Assembly (NCBI GenBank): GCA_003248805.1
Contig: QFQY01000032.1
Coordinates: 1 to 53,499 of the forward strand
Source: Chelatococcus sp.
GTDB lineage: Bacteria > Pseudomonadota > Alphaproteobacteria > Rhizobiales > Beijerinckiaceae
DNA: 53,499 bases
Direction of reading: 5' to 3'
Shown: piece by piece, positions 8,557-16,830 of the stretch
How the letters are laid out: each line of letters opens with the position of its first letter
How positions within the stretch are numbered: position 1 is the first letter of the stretch
Notes under the pieces: generated by a model
What the model saw: only the letters and a program-made list of their open reading frames with translations
Told to the model about the DNA's origin: nothing
The model's database searches: none
Made by a program: the position numbers and the translations under genes

Positions 8557-8764
8557 CCGAACCATCCCCGGGCGGTGCCGGCGGCATCCAAGCCGGCACA
8601 TTATGCGAAACCTCATCCAGCCTCGGAATGCTGTCAACACAAAAATACAGGAAATGTCCGATACGATAATTCTTGAAACAAAATGTCGCGGGGCCCTTTT
8701 CATTTGCCTGCCCGCGCGACTATGACAGGCCGTGACGGGCCAAGCCCGAACAAGGAGAATCGGC
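8557..8764. promoter_or_regulatory. Divergent promoter region, dapA-like operon / XRE-cupin regulator
   Basis: This 208-bp gap between divergent genes is AT-rich compared with its surroundings from about 8620 to 8710. It contains an imperfect dyad, ATTCTTG-AAA-CAAAAT (8669-8684), a possible operator for the neighbouring regulator. No convincing -35/-10 pair can be fixed by eye. Confidence 0.4.
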
Positions 8765-9406
8765 ATGCCGGAAATCGCATTCGCGGAACGCGGCGATTCA
8801 ACCGAGCCGCCCGAGGCGCCGCGCAGCGGCGACGAGGTTCGCGGGGTCGATGTCGGCGCCCGCCTGCTCAAGCTGCGCAAGAGCCGCCGCCTGACGCTCC
8901 AGGACGTGAGCGCCCTGACGGGCGTCTCGGCCTCGGCCTTTTCGAAGATCGAGCGCAACGAATTGTCGCCGACGATCTCGACGATGCAGCGGATCGCGCA
9001 GGGGCTGGACGTCGAGCTGGTGACGCTGCTGTCGACGGATCAGGACAACGGCGCCGTGAGCTTTCCCGGCCGCCGCAGCATCAACCGCGCCGGCAGCGGC
9101 AGCAAGCACACCACCGGGACCTGCAACAACGTCCTGCTCTGCGCCGACCTCAAGAACAAGCGCGCGACGCCCATTCTGACCACGGTGACGGCACGATCGC
9201 CGGACGAATACGCGGCCTGGGCGAAATCCGACGCCGAGATCTTCGTGATGGTGCTGGAAGGCACGTTGGTCGTGCACAGCCGGCTCTACGAACCGCTCGA
9301 GCTCAACAAGGGCGATTCCGTCTATTACGACGCCACCACCGAGCACACCTGGACCTCCAAGGGCCCGACCAACGCCGTCGTGCTCTGGGTTCTCGTCGAC
9401 CTCTGA
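8765..9406 (+). CDS. XRE-family transcriptional regulator with C-terminal cupin sensor
   Basis: The 213-residue protein has an XRE helix-turn-helix at about residues 30-85 (LLKLRKSRRLTLQDVSALTGVSASAFSKIE region) and a cupin beta-barrel at about 110-213, including EIFVMVLEGTLVVHS and LNKGDSVYYDATTEHTW. The cupin probably binds a small metabolite. Regulators of this architecture control amino acid, polyamine and hydroxyacid catabolic genes. The start was placed at the ATG preceded by AAGGAGA at 8752. An upstream ATG at 8732 lacks a ribosome site. It is divergent from the eight-gene catabolic operon and is its likely regulator. Confidence 0.9.
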   Translation: MPEIAFAERGDSTEPPEAPRSGDEVRGVDVGARLLKLRKSRRLTLQDVSALTGVSASAFSKIERNELSPTISTMQRIAQGLDVELVTLLSTDQDNGAVSFPGRRSINRAGSGSKHTTGTCNNVLLCADLKNKRATPILTTVTARSPDEYAAWAKSDAEIFVMVLEGTLVVHSRLYEPLELNKGDSVYYDATTEHTWTSKGPTNAVVLWVLVDL

Positions 9407-9421
9407 CGGCGCGGCATCGAG

Positions 9422-9453
9422 GCAGACCGCCTGCCGGCAGGCTCAGGGTCTGC
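9422..9453. terminator. Nested hairpin between convergent genes
   Basis: Outer arms GCAGACC and GGTCTGC enclose the perfect palindrome GCCTGCCGGCAGGC. The structure lies between the stop codons of the convergent XRE-cupin and FAD oxidoreductase genes, so it can serve as a bidirectional terminator. There is no clear T tract. Confidence 0.55.
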
Positions 9454-9486
9454 TCGCCAGTGCCTGGCCCATGACCGCGCGGGCTC

Positions 9487-10770
9487 TCAGGCCGGCGCGA
9501 TCGGCAGATGCGCCACCTGCGCGCCGACCTCGTAATAGGCCTCCTTCAGCGTCCGGAATGCCGGGACGCGGATATCCGATACCGGCAACGGCATCCCCTC
9601 CAGGCTGACCTCGCCGAGGACCAGGCGGGCGAGTTCGCGCCCGAAGACCGTGCCCGGCGCGATGCCGCGCCCGTTATAGCCGTTGATGCCGACGGCGTTG
9701 CGGCCATAGCTGTGGAGGCGCGGCAGGTGGTCCGGCGTCATGCCGATCTTGCCGTACCACTCCGTCTCGAACTCGACATCGCCGATCTGCGGGAACATCT
9801 TGCGGATATGGCGCTTCGCCCAGGCGCGGTGAACCGCGATGCCGGTACCGCGTAGCGCGCCGCAGCTGCCGACGATCAGCCGCCCCTCCGCGTCCAGCCG
9901 GAAGCCGCTGAGGATGGTCTTGGTGTCCCAGCCCGCGCCGCCCGTCGGCATGATGGTCTTGCGGATGTTGTGGCTGAGCGGCTTCGTCGAGATGTGGAAA
10001 TAGGGCAGATGCACCTGCTCCTCACGGATCGCCGATGTCGGGCCGGCGGAATACGCGTCGGTCGCCAGGATCAGCCAGTCGGCACTGGCGCTGCCGCCCG
10101 CGGTCTCGACCCGCCAGGTCTCGCCGATGCGCTCGAAGGAGGTCACCGCGCTGCCGGTATGGATGATCGCGCCCTCCGCCATCGCGGCGGTCGCGAGGCC
10201 GCGGGCATAGGCGAGCGGCTGAATCGTGCCGGCGCGAGGGTCGAACAGCGAGCCGGTATAGCCGGTCGCGCCGGTCCTGGCCTGCGTCTCGGCCGGGCTG
10301 AGCAGCTCGACCTTGGCGCCGAGCCGGCTCCACTGGGCCTGACGCTGCTGCAACTGCTTCAACCCGCTGGCGCCGACCGCGCAGTGATAGGTGCCGCAAT
10401 GGTCGGCCTGGCAGTTCATGCCGTACTGCTGGGTCAGCGCGAAGACCTCGCGCGGCGCCTCGCCGAGCAATTCGATCAGGCGCTTGCCATAGACGGGACC
10501 CAGCGTCGCGATCAGGTCGTCGGGCATGACCCAGAGCCCCGCATTGACGAAGCCCGAATTGCGCCCGGACGCGCCGAAGCCGATCTCGACCGCCTCCAGA
10601 ACCACGACGTTCCTGCCGGCCTTCGCCAGATGGAGGGCCGCCGAAAGCCCGGTGTAGCCGGCGCCGACGACGACGACGTCGGCGCGGACATGCTCGCCCA
10701 GAGGCGTGGTCGGCGGCGGCGGCGGGGCGGAGAGCTCCCACAATCCATGTGACCGCTCGTCATTCAGCAT
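9487..10770 (-). CDS. FAD-dependent oxidoreductase, gamma-glutamylputrescine oxidase-like (PuuB/OrdL family)
   Basis: A 427-residue DAO-family flavoprotein. The N-terminal tail (LWELSAPPPPPTTPL) followed by ADVVVVGAGYTGLSAALHLAKAG and the FGASGRNSGFVNAG segment is typical of PuuB/OrdL-type amine oxidases. The C-terminal GINGYNGRGIAPGTVFGREL segment is the FAD-contacting loop of this subgroup. Such enzymes oxidise secondary amines or N-substituted amino acids to imines with oxygen as acceptor. The substrate here is unknown. It lies 65 bp after the dehydrogenase gene 10836-11651 in the same direction, possibly in one transcript. Confidence 0.82.
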   Translation of the reverse strand: MLNDERSHGLWELSAPPPPPTTPLGEHVRADVVVVGAGYTGLSAALHLAKAGRNVVVLEAVEIGFGASGRNSGFVNAGLWVMPDDLIATLGPVYGKRLIELLGEAPREVFALTQQYGMNCQADHCGTYHCAVGASGLKQLQQRQAQWSRLGAKVELLSPAETQARTGATGYTGSLFDPRAGTIQPLAYARGLATAAMAEGAIIHTGSAVTSFERIGETWRVETAGGSASADWLILATDAYSAGPTSAIREEQVHLPYFHISTKPLSHNIRKTIMPTGGAGWDTKTILSGFRLDAEGRLIVGSCGALRGTGIAVHRAWAKRHIRKMFPQIGDVEFETEWYGKIGMTPDHLPRLHSYGRNAVGINGYNGRGIAPGTVFGRELARLVLGEVSLEGMPLPVSDIRVPAFRTLKEAYYEVGAQVAHLPIAPA

Positions 10771-10835
10771 CAGCCCGCTCCGCTTCTCCCGCCATGGCGG
10801 CGGTCATATCCGTCTCGTGAATGGCCTTGCACAAC

Positions 10836-11651
10836 TCAGGCCGCAGGCGGGTCATCCGGATGCGGCATCTCGCAGAAGGCGCCGCCGAGATAGCGCCCCG
10901 TCGGCGAATGCGGATCAAGCGCAGGAGCCTTGGCCTCGACCTTGGCGCGGAACGGCTCGGAACTGTCCTGCGGCCGGTAGCCGAGATGACCGGCGCCGCT
11001 GTTGTCGACCGGCTTTACCTTGTTGTCGGACATGCCGAAGGTGATCGTGTGGCCGACATAGGGGGCTGTCAGCGCCGCCTCCACCAGGCGCACGCAATCG
11101 CCGAAGGAGAGATAGGACCAGAGATGGCGGCGGTCGGACGGCTCCTCGAAGGAGGAGAAGATGCGCAGGCACGCCGTCTCGATGCCGTGCTTGTCCCAGT
11201 AGAGCCGGCTCAGGCTTTCGACGAAGGTCTTGCCGACACCGTAGAGACAGTCCGGCCGCACCGGCGCGTCGACGGTGATCTGCGCGCCGATCTCGTGAAA
11301 ACCGATGGCATGGACGGAGGAGGCATAGACGATGCGCTTGACCGCGTGTTTCCGGGCGCCCTCGTAGAGGTGGTAGGAGCCGCGGATCGTCGAGTCGAGC
11401 ACGATCTGCCAGGGCCGCTCGGTCGGCGCGCCGCCGAAATGGACGATGGCGTCGCAGCCCTCGGTCGCCGCCATCGTCGCCTCCATGTCGGCGAGGTCGA
11501 AGATCGCCGCTTCCTCGTTGGCCGCGAGCGGGCCGAGGGGCTCGCGGTCGGCGAGACGGATCGTCCGGGCCAGCGGCGCGAGGCCGGTGCGGAGCTGCGA
11601 GCCGAGGCGGCCGGCAGCGCCGGTGATCAGGATACGGTCGTAATGCGGCAT
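10836..11651 (-). CDS. NAD-dependent epimerase/dehydratase family protein, uronate dehydrogenase-like
   Basis: A 271-residue short-chain extended dehydrogenase. The nucleotide motif GAAGRLG is at residues 11-17, and the catalytic set is Ser111/Ser112 with Tyr137-x3-Lys141 (YGVGK). Length, early GxxGRLG, the HFGGAPTE loop and the position of the tyrosine match bacterial uronate dehydrogenases, which oxidise glucuronate or galacturonate to aldarolactones. Related sugar epimerases cannot be excluded. No dehydratase for aldaric acids is present nearby, although a DapA-family lyase lies in the operon to the left. Confidence 0.7.
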   Translation of the reverse strand: MPHYDRILITGAAGRLGSQLRTGLAPLARTIRLADREPLGPLAANEEAAIFDLADMEATMAATEGCDAIVHFGGAPTERPWQIVLDSTIRGSYHLYEGARKHAVKRIVYASSVHAIGFHEIGAQITVDAPVRPDCLYGVGKTFVESLSRLYWDKHGIETACLRIFSSFEEPSDRRHLWSYLSFGDCVRLVEAALTAPYVGHTITFGMSDNKVKPVDNSGAGHLGYRPQDSSEPFRAKVEAKAPALDPHSPTGRYLGGAFCEMPHPDDPPAA

Positions 11652-11709
11652 GCTGTCCTCATATCCTCATAGGATTCGCCGCCGCATCCTAGCAGCGCGG
11701 TGGCGGAAG

Positions 11710-11740
11710 GGCCCGTCGCTGTCCTGGATCGCGACGGGCC
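11710..11740 (-). terminator. Hairpin after hyuB
   Basis: Perfect 10-bp arms GGCCCGTCGC and GCGACGGGCC with an 11-nt loop lie immediately downstream of the hyuB stop codon. No T tract follows, so it is either a weak intrinsic terminator or an mRNA 3'-end stabiliser. It separates the hyu unit from the next leftward gene. Confidence 0.55.
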
Positions 11741-11744
11741 GCCA

Positions 11745-13460
11745 TCACCCGACAGAAGGCAATTCACCGCGCCTCAAGCCGGCCTCGACCGCCGCGATCT
11801 CGGCGTCGCTGACGCCATAATCCGCCTTCGCCGCCTCGGCAGAGACATAGCCGAGCGCCAGATCGCGCAACACCTGCGCATGGTCGCGTTCCGAAGCCGG
11901 ACCGTAGCCGGCCCCGCCCGGCAGCGACAGCATGACCTTGCGGCCGGCCGGCACGGGCTGGCGCCCCTTGCCGGCCATGGCGGTGCCGTCGTCGAGGCGG
12001 ATTTCGGTGGCGGCACCGTCGGCACCGCCGACGCGCCCGCGCGGCGGATGCTTCACGCGGTCGAACATCGCCGAGATGTCGAAGAGATGGCCTTCGACCG
12101 CACCGACCTCCAGGAACTGGCCCAGCCCGCCCCGGAAACGGCCGGCGCCGCCGGAGTCGGGGCGCAGCTCCTTGCGCCAGATGACGATCGGGCCGGCGTG
12201 CTCGGTGGCCTCGATCGGCATCGTCATGACGCCGGAGGGGAAAGCGGTGGTGTTCATGCCGTCGAGGGTGGGGCGGGCTCCCGATCCGCCGCAGTTGAAC
12301 ATCAGCACTTCGGCGCGCCTGGCTCCGGCGAGCCGAGCCGCCTCCGATGCGGGCCGCGCCGAGACCTGGAAATTGCAGAGCGGGCCGGCGCCCTCGGCGG
12401 GAACCGTGCCGGGCAGGAGCTTGTCGAGCGCGTTGTAGACCGTATCGGGGATGAGATGGCCGATGACATGGCGTAGCGCGACGGGCGCCGGGTGCAGTGC
12501 GTTGACGATCGTGTTGTCCGGCGCGGTGATCCTGAAGGGCTCGAGCGAGGCGGCGTTGTTGGGGATTTCGGGCGCGATCGCGCATTTCAGCGCATAGCAG
12601 GCATAGGCCTTGGAATAGACCATCGGGCAATTGATGCCCTTGGGATCGACTCCGGAGGAGCCGGCGAAGTCGACGCTGACCTCGTCCACCCCGATCGTGA
12701 CCTTGACCTTGAGTTCGATCGGGGTGGCGAAGCCGTCGCTCAGCATCGAGCCCTCGGCCTCTCCGGGCTTCAGCGCCGCGATCTTCTCCAGCGTCGCCCG
12801 GCGCGAATTCTCGAGGATGAAGTCGCCGACCTCCTCCAGCCCGTCGAGCGAAAACTCGTCGAGCATGCCGGTCAGCCGGCGGTGGCCGACATCGTTGCAG
12901 GTCGCGAGCGCGAAGATGTCGCCGACGACCTGATCCGGCTCGCGGATATTGCCGCGCACGAGCCTGACGAAGGGCTGATCGACCTCGCCCCGGTCGGCGA
13001 ACTTCATGATCGGGATGTAGAGGCCTTCCTCATAGACCGAATTGGCGTCGGCGCCGAAGCCGCGCCCGCCGATATCGACGACATGGGCCGTGCAGGCAAA
13101 GAAGCCGACATGACGGCCCTTGTAGAAGGACGGCGTCACCACGGTGATGTCGTGCAGGTGGCCGGTCCCCATCCAGGGATCGTTGGTGATGTAGATGTCG
13201 CCTTCGAGGATGTTCGCCGGGCCGATCTCGCGGATGAAATGCGCGACGGCGTCGGCCATGGCGTTGACGTGGCCGGGCGTGCCGGTGACGGCCTGCGCCA
13301 GCATCAGCCCGGCGCGGTTGTAGACGCCCGCCGACAGGTCTCCGGCCTCGCGAACCGAGGTCGAGAACGCCGTGCGGATCAGGGCCTGGGCCTGCTCCTC
13401 GACGATCGAGATCAGGCGATTCCACATCACCTGCAGCGAAACGGTGGACAGCGTCGTCAT
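11745..13460 (-). CDS. hyuB: Hydantoinase B / oxoprolinase subunit
   Basis: The 571-residue protein matches the hydantoinase B family. It has the N-terminal LQVMWNRLISIVEEQAQAL helix, GDLSAGVYNRAGLMLAQ, GDIYITNDPWMGTGHLHD, and the C-terminal GGAGRFRGGLGQ and SLPGGAGYGPASERD motifs. With HyuA it forms ATP-dependent enzymes acting on hydantoins, 5-oxoproline or related cyclic amides, or carboxylating ketones such as acetone and acetophenone. The subfamily cannot be fixed from this pair alone. Only 3 bp separate it from the end of the hyuA gene, so both are translated from one message. Confidence 0.9.
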   Translation of the reverse strand: MTTLSTVSLQVMWNRLISIVEEQAQALIRTAFSTSVREAGDLSAGVYNRAGLMLAQAVTGTPGHVNAMADAVAHFIREIGPANILEGDIYITNDPWMGTGHLHDITVVTPSFYKGRHVGFFACTAHVVDIGGRGFGADANSVYEEGLYIPIMKFADRGEVDQPFVRLVRGNIREPDQVVGDIFALATCNDVGHRRLTGMLDEFSLDGLEEVGDFILENSRRATLEKIAALKPGEAEGSMLSDGFATPIELKVKVTIGVDEVSVDFAGSSGVDPKGINCPMVYSKAYACYALKCAIAPEIPNNAASLEPFRITAPDNTIVNALHPAPVALRHVIGHLIPDTVYNALDKLLPGTVPAEGAGPLCNFQVSARPASEAARLAGARRAEVLMFNCGGSGARPTLDGMNTTAFPSGVMTMPIEATEHAGPIVIWRKELRPDSGGAGRFRGGLGQFLEVGAVEGHLFDISAMFDRVKHPPRGRVGGADGAATEIRLDDGTAMAGKGRQPVPAGRKVMLSLPGGAGYGPASERDHAQVLRDLALGYVSAEAAKADYGVSDAEIAAVEAGLRRGELPSVG

Positions 13461-13463
13461 GGC

Positions 13464-15584
13464 TCAGGCCTCGACCATCTCGGCCAGGCGCGCCGTGGCG
13501 GGCTTGGACCCCTGCTTGAAGATCTCGATGCAACCATCGGTGCGGCAGGTCGCCGAACGGCCCGTCGGCACGACGATCGTGGTCTCGTCCTCGACGATGA
13601 TGCAGGGCCCCGCGACGACGCGGCCGACCGCGACATCCGCCCTGTGGAACACGCCGGCCGCGACGCGGGTCCCGAGCGCCGGATCGAAGACGTCGCGCTT
13701 GCTCGCCGCCGCCAGCGGAGCGAGCGCTCCCAGCGCCGCGGCGGGCGCGGGCACTGCCTTGCGCGTGCTCGCATTCACCGCCCAGACGGTGATCTCGATG
13801 TCGAGCCCCTGCACGGTGCGCGAGAACAGCTTGGCGTATTCGGCCTCGAACAGCGCGCGATAGGCCTCGATCGTCGGCTCCGCCTGGCTGACGTCGATCG
13901 GGATCTCCCAGCCCTGGCCGACATAGCGCATATAGACCTTGGTCTCGACGTCGAGCGGCGCCTGGGCGTCGCAGGAGCGCACGAAGCTCGTGGCCTCGCT
14001 TTCCAGTTCGGACAGGAGTTCGCGCACGGTCGATGCGTCGAAATCCTTCAGGCGCATATAGACGCTGCGCGTCGCCTCGAAGCTGAACGGCGCCCGCAGG
14101 AAGCCGATGGCCGAGCCGACACCCGCCCCGGGAGGAACCAGCAGGCGCTCGATGCCGAGCTTTTCGCACAGCCGGCCCGCATGGAGGGGCGCGGCGCCGC
14201 CGAACGCGATCATCGTAAAGCCTGAGAGGTCCTCGCCATTCTCGACGGCGTGGACGCGGGCGGCATTGGCCATGTTCTCGTCGACCACCTCGACGATGCC
14301 GAAGGCGGCCGTCTCGTCGGTCATCGCGAGCCGATCACCGATCGCCGCCATCACGGCCGCGCGCGACGCCGCGACGTCGAGCGCCATGCTGCCGCCGGCG
14401 AAACTCGTCGGGTCGATCTTGCCGAGCAGGACATCGGCATCGGTCACGGCCGGCCTCGCGCCGCCGCGCCCGTAGCAGGCGGGGCCGGGTTCCGAGCCGG
14501 CGCTCTCCGGACCGACGCGGATCTGCCGCATCGAATCGACCTGGGCGAGCGAGCCGCCGCCGGCGCCGATCTCGACCATGTCGATCACCGGGATCGAGAT
14601 CGGCATGCCGGAGCCCTTCTTGAAGCGATAGCTCCGCGCCACCTCGAAGACCCGGCTCGTCTTCGGCGTCCGGTTCTTGATGAGGCAGATCTTGGCGGTC
14701 GTCCCGCCCATGTCGAAGGACAGCACCCGGTCGAGGCCGAAGCGGGCCGCGACATCCGCCGCATAGATCGCCCCGCCGGCCGGACCCGATTCCACGAGGC
14801 GGACCGGAAACTCCGCCGCGCCTTCGAGCGACATGATGCCACCGCCCGAATGCATCAGGAAGATCGGGCAATCCGCGCCTTCGTCGCCGAGTTTCGCGGC
14901 GAGGCTGGCGAGGTAGCGCTTCATCATCGGCTTGACATAGGCGTTCGCCACGACCGTGTTGAAGCGCTCGTATTCGCGCATCTGCGGCGAGACCTCCGAC
15001 GAGATCGAAACGGCCAGACCGGGCATCCGCTCCAGCAGGACGTCGCGGACCAGCCGCTCATGGCTGGGATCGAGATAGGAGTGGATCAGGCCGACGGCGA
15101 CACTCTCATAGCCCGCTTCCGCAATCCGCTCGGCCAGCGCGACCACATCCTCGCGCAGGAGCGGGATCAGCGTCCTGCCATTGGCGCCGACGCGCTCGCG
15201 CAGGGTGTAGCGCCGGTTTCGCGGCAGCAGGGGCTGGGGCAGCGTCAGGTTGAGGTCGTACTGCTCGAACCGGCTCTCGGTGCGCATCTCGATGACGTCG
15301 CGGAAGCCTTCCGTCGTGATCAGCGCCGTCTTGGCGCCACGGCGTTCGATCAGCGCGTTGGTCGCCAGCGTCGTGCCGTGGATGATCCGGCCGATGGCCG
15401 CCGGCGTCACGCCCGCCTTGGCGCAGACACGGTGCATGCCCTCGATGATCGCGCGCTCGGGCGCGTCATAGGTGGTCAGGACCTTTGCCGAGAAGCTCGC
15501 GCCGCCGATCTCCAGAACGACATCGGTGAAGGTGCCGCCGATATCGGCGCCGAGATTGCCTTGGGACGATGCAGCGCCACTCAC
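13464..15584 (-). CDS. hyuA: Hydantoinase A / oxoprolinase subunit
   Basis: A 706-residue ASKHA-fold ATP-binding subunit. The N-terminal phosphate loop NLGADIGGTFTDVVL, HGTTLATNALIERRGAKTALITT, EYERFNTVVANAYV, LVESGPAGGA and FDMGGTTAKICLI are all family landmarks. It would activate the cyclic amide or ketone substrate by phosphorylation for HyuB. The start is taken as GTG at 15584, 5 nt after AGGTGG and directly before the conserved N-terminus. An upstream ATG at 15671 would add about 29 residues without family similarity. The gene is divergent from a LysR gene that probably regulates it. Confidence 0.9.
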   Translation of the reverse strand: MSGAASSQGNLGADIGGTFTDVVLEIGGASFSAKVLTTYDAPERAIIEGMHRVCAKAGVTPAAIGRIIHGTTLATNALIERRGAKTALITTEGFRDVIEMRTESRFEQYDLNLTLPQPLLPRNRRYTLRERVGANGRTLIPLLREDVVALAERIAEAGYESVAVGLIHSYLDPSHERLVRDVLLERMPGLAVSISSEVSPQMREYERFNTVVANAYVKPMMKRYLASLAAKLGDEGADCPIFLMHSGGGIMSLEGAAEFPVRLVESGPAGGAIYAADVAARFGLDRVLSFDMGGTTAKICLIKNRTPKTSRVFEVARSYRFKKGSGMPISIPVIDMVEIGAGGGSLAQVDSMRQIRVGPESAGSEPGPACYGRGGARPAVTDADVLLGKIDPTSFAGGSMALDVAASRAAVMAAIGDRLAMTDETAAFGIVEVVDENMANAARVHAVENGEDLSGFTMIAFGGAAPLHAGRLCEKLGIERLLVPPGAGVGSAIGFLRAPFSFEATRSVYMRLKDFDASTVRELLSELESEATSFVRSCDAQAPLDVETKVYMRYVGQGWEIPIDVSQAEPTIEAYRALFEAEYAKLFSRTVQGLDIEITVWAVNASTRKAVPAPAAALGALAPLAAASKRDVFDPALGTRVAAGVFHRADVAVGRVVAGPCIIVEDETTIVVPTGRSATCRTDGCIEIFKQGSKPATARLAEMVEA

Positions 15585-15755
15585 CGAAACCACCTTTCCA
15601 TGCCTGTACGGGACAGCCCGACGGTGCCGGGACATCCCATGTCGGGCAGCAGGATGGGCGCGAATCGACAATCAGGTCTAATTATTTGATTGTCTCGGTA
15701 CGATAAAAAATATCTATCCTGTCGCCCGTCCGAAACCGCTCGGATCGAGCCCTCC
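15585..15755. promoter_or_regulatory. Divergent promoter region, hyuAB / LysR
   Basis: This 171-bp gap holds a distinctly AT-rich stretch at 15678-15718, with loose inverted elements TTAT and ATAA about 17 nt apart. That is where a LysR-type regulator would be expected to bind. No exact operator can be assigned. Confidence 0.4.
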
Positions 15756-16655
15756 ATGACGATCACGCTCAAGCAGATCGAGACCTTCGTCCGCCTGGCC
15801 TCGCTGCGGAATTTCCGCCGCGTCGCCGAGCAGATGAACACGACCCAGCCGAACATCTCGGCGCGCATCGCCGCGCTCGAGGCGGTGCTGAATCTGCGCC
15901 TGTTCGAGCGCGATGCGGGCTCCGTCATGCTGACCGATCACGGCAAGAGCGTGCTTCCGCTGGCGGCGCGGGCGCTCGAGGCGACCGAGGCGCTGCTGCA
16001 GGCGGGCGACACGACGAGCCGGCAATCGATCCTGAAGCTCGGCGTCGCCGAAACCGTGGCGCAGACCTGGCTTCATCGCTTCCTGCGCGAGATGGCCGTG
16101 CGCTTTCCCGACGTCGTGGTCGAGCTGACCGTCGACCTGACGTTCAACCTCCAGCGCAATCTCATGGACGGCTCGCTCGACATCGCCTTTCTGAACGGCC
16201 CGGTCTCGGAGCTTTCGATCGCCAATCTGCCGCTGGGCACGGTCGCCCTGCCCTGGGTCGCGGCGCCGCGCTTCGCCGCGGCCCTGCCCGCTCTCGCCCG
16301 GGCCGACGACCTCGCCCGGTTTCCCATCCTCACCCATGCCAAGAACACGCGCCCCTATGCGGAGGTGGTCGACTATTTCAAGCGCAACAGCAGCCGGCTC
16401 AGCCGCCCGGTCTCGTCGAGCAATCTCGCCGCCTGCCTCAACATGACGCTGGACGGGCTCGGCATCGCCACCCTGCCGGCGCCGCTGGTCGAGCGCTTCC
16501 TGGAATCCGGCGAGCTCGTCGCGCTCAACTGCGACTGGGTTCCGACGCCGATGAGTTTCACGGCATCCTATGTGACGATGCCGGCGCGGCCGATCATCGA
16601 GGCCGCGGCCGCGCTGGCGGTCGAGGTCGCCGACTGGAAGCCGAACGCGGCCTGA
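15756..16655 (+). CDS. LysR-family transcriptional regulator (hyuAB neighbour)
   Basis: A 299-residue LysR regulator. The winged HTH covers residues 1-60 (LKQIETFVRLASLRNFRRVAEQMNTTQPNISARI), and the ligand-binding domain begins about residue 88. The ATG at 15756 is chosen because the family N-terminus begins there. An ATG at 15690 would add 22 unmatched residues. The protein is divergently oriented to hyuAB, the usual arrangement for a LysR protein and its target. The effector is unknown. Confidence 0.9.
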   Translation: MTITLKQIETFVRLASLRNFRRVAEQMNTTQPNISARIAALEAVLNLRLFERDAGSVMLTDHGKSVLPLAARALEATEALLQAGDTTSRQSILKLGVAETVAQTWLHRFLREMAVRFPDVVVELTVDLTFNLQRNLMDGSLDIAFLNGPVSELSIANLPLGTVALPWVAAPRFAAALPALARADDLARFPILTHAKNTRPYAEVVDYFKRNSSRLSRPVSSSNLAACLNMTLDGLGIATLPAPLVERFLESGELVALNCDWVPTPMSFTASYVTMPARPIIEAAAALAVEVADWKPNAA

Positions 16656-16778
16656 CGCGACGACAGCGGCGCGCCGCGCAGACAAGCCTTCACCGGCACA
16701 GCCGGACATCGAAGGCCGGTTTCGATCGCACATGCGATCCCGTGGCCCGTCCCGGAGCTTGAAGACGCCGCCACGAAA

Positions 16779-16804
16779 AAAGGGCGCCCTTGCGGCCGCC
16801 CTTT
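16779..16804 (-). terminator. Rho-independent terminator of the RTX phosphoesterase gene
   Basis: Arms AAAGGGCG and CGCCCTTT are separated by 10 nt. On the minus strand they are followed directly by a run of T residues (TTTTTT from the overlapping arm end), a standard intrinsic terminator just after the stop at 16831. On the plus strand it lies 120 bp after the LysR stop and could also end that transcript. Confidence 0.75.
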
Positions 16805-16830
16805 CCCCGTCTTGCGATAGGCCGCGCTCG

